A stretch of DNA of 29,142 nt from Bacteroidaceae bacterium (GTDB lineage: Bacteria > Bacteroidota > Bacteroidia > Bacteroidales > Bacteroidaceae), in the NCBI GenBank assembly GCA_900770665.1, contig CAAGKZ010000051.1, positions 1 through 29,142 on the forward strand. Direction: 5' to 3'. The position numbers were made by a program, and so were the translations under genes. The notes below the pieces were generated by a model, which worked only from the letters and a program-made list of their open reading frames with translations, did no database searches and was not told the DNA's origin. How positions within the stretch are numbered: the stretch's first letter is position 1; each line of letters begins with the position of its first letter. This document shows, in pieces, positions 26,452-29,142 of this stretch.

Positions 26452-28674
26452 ATGGCTACACTACAAAAGCTACGTAACAAAGGCTCACTGCTCATTGCCT
26501 TCATCGGCATCGCGCTTCTCGCGTTCGTTGCAGGAGACATTGTAAAACTTTTCCAGAAAACACCAAAAGAGGAGATTGTTGGAACAATCAATGGCGAAGA
26601 GATCACAGTCAGCGAATTCTACGCATTCCGCAACCAGTGCGAGCAGGCATACAAGCTGTTCAACAGCACCAGAGGCATGAACGAGAGCAGCCAGGAGGAG
26701 ATTACACAGTTGGCATGGAGCACACTCGTGAACTACAAGACATTGCAGGCACAGGCTGCCGACGCAGGTGTTACAGTTACCCCCGAGGAGGTAAGCTACA
26801 TCATCAGCACCAACTGGCGCGGTATTGCACAGCAGTACACAGGTAACCTGCCACAGGAGTTCTCTACCCCAACAGGCGCGTTCAACATCGAGCTCATCAA
26901 CTACATCTGCGACGAATACAGCAAGGCCGAGGAGAGCGGTTCAATGCCCGAGGAGTTGGCAAACATGTACGACGCTTGGAAGTTCATCGAGACAAGCATC
27001 ACCAGCGAAATCATCAGCAACAAGCTCATGAGCATCTACGCGCTCAGTTCTGAGATTACCAACCACGCTGTAGCACAGAACAACTTCAACCTCAACAACA
27101 ACGAGTACAGCGTTGAGATTGCAGCCTACCCTTACAACAACCTTTCCGCCAGCCAGGTAACAGTAAGCGATGAAGATGTTGAGGAGTTCTATGACAACAA
27201 CAAGGAGAGCTACTTCAAGAACCCATATGACACTTACAACGTATACTACATCAACCACGAGATAAGACCTACAAGCAAGGATATCAACAACGTACGTGCT
27301 GAGTTCAAAGGCTATGCAACATCATTGAAGGAGGAGGATGCCGACTACAACGAAATAGCCCTCTACTCATCATCAGAGACCCCATACGATGGTTTCTTGT
27401 GGACAATCGACGCTGTCACTGTCAACTATGAGACAATGACATACGAGAACAAGTTCAAGGAGCACCACAAATTCCACGTTCAGCAGAACAACGTTGGCGA
27501 AGTTGCAGCACCTTACGAGGAGAGAAGCAACAACACATTCAACCTTGTCATGAACGTAAGAAAGGCAATGGTTCCCGACAGCATCAAATTGCGCGCCATT
27601 GCAATCCAGAGCGCATCTGTTGAAGAGCTCAACGCAACAGCAGACAGCCTTCTCAAGGCTTTGAACAACAGAGCAGACTTCAACAAGATTGCCGAGAACT
27701 ACAACACAGACACCATCGAGTTCAAGACAAAGAACTTCATCAACTATGCAGGCTTGATGACAACTCCCGAGGCACAGGAGAAGATTTACACAGCAAAGGT
27801 GAATGCTTACGATGTTATCGATTTGAATGCAAATGCAAAGCTCATTTTCCAGGTTATGGAGAAGAAGGGCGAAGTTGAGGCTTACGATGCACTCATCATT
27901 GAGCAGAACATTCCTATCAGCGCCGAAACATACAACCAGGAGTACAACAAGCTGAGCCAGTTGGTTGCATCAAGCGGCAACCTCGAGGAGTTGCAGAAGA
28001 ACATCCTCTCAACACCACCTTATCGTCTGCTGCCTGCACAGCCACTCAATGCCAACAGCGTCAACATCGCAAACAAGCCCGGCACAAGAGAGCTTTTGAG
28101 ATGGGTTCTCAACAGCGGTTCTACAGGCGAAATCTCAGATATCCACGAGTATGTACTCGACAACAAGAAGTACATGATGGTTGCAGCCATCAGCGAAATC
28201 ATCCCCGAGGGCTACCGCGAACTTGACGACATGCTCAAGGAGGAGATCAAGCAGATTCTCATCAACGAGAAGAAGGGCGACATCATCGCTGCCCAGTTGA
28301 AAGCCAAGAAGTTCGAGGAGCTTGCTTCTAACGAGAACATCAAGCTTTGCCAGGCATCTCAGGTACAGTACAAGAAGCCTACATCAATTTCATCCGATGA
28401 CAACTCATTCAATGCAGACGAGATGGTAATTGGTGCAGCAGTTGCCAACATGCAGGTGGGCGAAGTAAGCGCACCTATCAAGGGCGACAACGCAGTATAT
28501 GTTGTAAAGGTACTTGCAAAGCAGCCGAAGAACAACACATTCAACGCTTTGGAGGAGTCATACTACATCCAGTCACTTGACTTCAACTACAACCCCAACA
28601 TCATCAACATGCTTATCCACAACGTAATAAGCGAGAACTACAGCGTTGACAACAAAGTATACGAGCATATGTAA
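26452..28674 (+). CDS. PpiD/SurA-like peptidyl-prolyl isomerase, membrane anchored
   Basis: 740 residues. A periplasmic folding catalyst anchored by one N-terminal helix (about 12-31, SLLIAFIGIALLAFVAGDIV). The following SurA_N-like chaperone segment starts EEIVGTINGEEITVSEF, typical of PpiD. The parvulin-type domain lies near 375-490 (VPDSIKLRAIAIQSASVEE, ADFNKIAENYN, YAGLMTTPEAQEKIYT, ANAKLIFQVMEKK). Some active-site residues of E. coli-type parvulins are not obvious, so isomerase activity is uncertain, as in PpiD itself. A second foldase-like C-terminal part follows (SAPIKGDNAVYVVKVL). It has its own promoter and ends in a strong terminator. Confidence 0.86.
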   Translation: MATLQKLRNKGSLLIAFIGIALLAFVAGDIVKLFQKTPKEEIVGTINGEEITVSEFYAFRNQCEQAYKLFNSTRGMNESSQEEITQLAWSTLVNYKTLQAQAADAGVTVTPEEVSYIISTNWRGIAQQYTGNLPQEFSTPTGAFNIELINYICDEYSKAEESGSMPEELANMYDAWKFIETSITSEIISNKLMSIYALSSEITNHAVAQNNFNLNNNEYSVEIAAYPYNNLSASQVTVSDEDVEEFYDNNKESYFKNPYDTYNVYYINHEIRPTSKDINNVRAEFKGYATSLKEEDADYNEIALYSSSETPYDGFLWTIDAVTVNYETMTYENKFKEHHKFHVQQNNVGEVAAPYEERSNNTFNLVMNVRKAMVPDSIKLRAIAIQSASVEELNATADSLLKALNNRADFNKIAENYNTDTIEFKTKNFINYAGLMTTPEAQEKIYTAKVNAYDVIDLNANAKLIFQVMEKKGEVEAYDALIIEQNIPISAETYNQEYNKLSQLVASSGNLEELQKNILSTPPYRLLPAQPLNANSVNIANKPGTRELLRWVLNSGSTGEISDIHEYVLDNKKYMMVAAISEIIPEGYRELDDMLKEEIKQILINEKKGDIIAAQLKAKKFEELASNENIKLCQASQVQYKKPTSISSDDNSFNADEMVIGAAVANMQVGEVSAPIKGDNAVYVVKVLAKQPKNNTFNALEESYYIQSLDFNYNPNIINMLIHNVISENYSVDNKVYEHM

Positions 28675-28697
28675 TTCCCAACCCGTACATATGTTTC

Positions 28698-28739
28698 AAA
28701 GTGGGCAACCCAAAAGTAAATTGGGTTGCCCACTTTTTT
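28698..28739 (+). terminator. Strong Rho-independent terminator after the PpiD-like gene
   Basis: aaagtgggcaacccaa (28698-28713) pairs perfectly with 28721-28736 around a 7-nt loop, followed by further T. The 16-bp stem and U-tract make this the clearest terminator in the window. Confidence 0.92.
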
Positions 28740-28740
28740 A

Positions 28741-29142
28741 TGAGGTTGGATAAAAAGAGCTATTTTTAGGGCACAGTGTCAAGAAATTCGCTTACTCGCA
28801 ATTTTAAACCTTGTTCAGTTTTCTTATATTCATTCTGTAGTCTTGCGTTCTTTACTTTTTGGTGTCAAAAAGTAACAAAAAACTGGGCAGTCGTGTACGG
28901 CATTCGGTGCTTCCTTTGTTCAAGAGTTGCTTTGCAACATCTTTCAGTCGGTGCACACCTCGCCGCTCGCTGCTTGTCGCAATGCTTGGGGTGGCAAGAA
29001 CTCGCTGCGCTCAAACATCATGCCACCTGTTTCCAAGCATTGCTCGGCTGCTCACTGTGCCTCCCAACGCTGCCCTTCCGCCCTTGGCGGGGAATTACCT
29101 TTGCGAAGAAGATTCATTGACGTACCCTATGCATTATAGTGC
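28741..29142. repeat. Probable dispersed intergenic repeat at the right edge
   Basis: Contains a perfect 10-bp hairpin, ttactttttg (28852-28861) with loop gtgt and its complement (28866-28875), followed by gtaacaaaaaactgggcag. This block resembles repeats common between genes of Bacteroidetes. Two overlapping open frames (28776-29120 and 28927-29139) have no RBS, are rich in Cys/Leu/His and look non-coding. No other gene seen. Confidence 0.4.

Noticed and set aside
28776..29120. A 114-codon frame at the right edge
   Set aside because: No RBS, Cys/Leu/His-rich, overlaps another open frame and lies in a repeat-like region.

Overview
The window looks like chromosomal DNA from a Bacteroidales bacterium, most likely a gut member of the Bacteroidaceae, Prevotellaceae or Muribaculaceae type. 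The evidence is TAnnTTTG promoter elements (two with a TTTG exactly 20 nt upstream), an 1104-residue SecA, host-glycan hydrolases of Bacteroidetes type (GH110, and a partial GH123-like protein), a PG0541-type protein after an RND pump, and a coaX - OMP - TPR - lptC - CorC-like - PpiD-like gene row. I see no tRNA, rRNA, CRISPR array, prophage or transposase gene. The replicon looks like ordinary core genome with a few repeat-rich gaps.

Layout. (1) 1-4881, minus strand: a GH110 alpha-1,3-galactosidase lipoprotein, translationally coupled (TGATG) to an RluA-type pseudouridine synthase, followed by a secreted GH123-like protein that runs off the left edge. (2) 5117-8878, plus strand: secA and a small acidic protein of unknown function, ended by a hairpin that spans its stop codon. 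(3) 8879-9401: a repeat-rich gap with a 51-bp direct repeat, a 142-bp nested inverted-repeat element and a T10G8 tract inside the promoter of the next gene. (4) 9402-9959: a small outer-membrane beta-barrel protein. (5) 10289-11171: a membrane protein and a winged-helix regulator as a tight pair. (6) 11357-17920: TetR regulator, TolC-like channel, membrane-fusion lipoprotein, RND pump and PG0541-family PII-like protein, behind a promoter that contains a likely TetR operator. (7) 18001-20714, minus strand: a DUF4105 (Lnb N-terminal domain) membrane protein overlapping an alkaline-phosphatase-superfamily protein that seems to lack its metal ligands; the promoter region is duplicated. (8) 21010-28674, plus strand: envelope/CoA cluster (coaX, OMP, TPR protein, LptC, CBS-domain CorC-like protein, PpiD/SurA-like chaperone). 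(9) 28741-29142: no credible gene; probably a dispersed intergenic repeat.

How the parts work together. The left block suggests removal of terminal alpha-galactose and probably GalNAc from host glycans. The RND block is a complete tripartite efflux system with its own repressor and an attached PII-like protein that may sense pump or nucleotide status. The right block serves envelope biogenesis: LPS transport (LptC), periplasmic folding (PpiD-like), outer-membrane proteins and CoA supply. The most unusual signals are the 32-bp perfect palindrome inside the pseudouridine synthase gene, the homopolymer tract where a -33 element should be, the apparently inactive phosphatase paired with DUF4105, and the mobile-looking repeats after secA.
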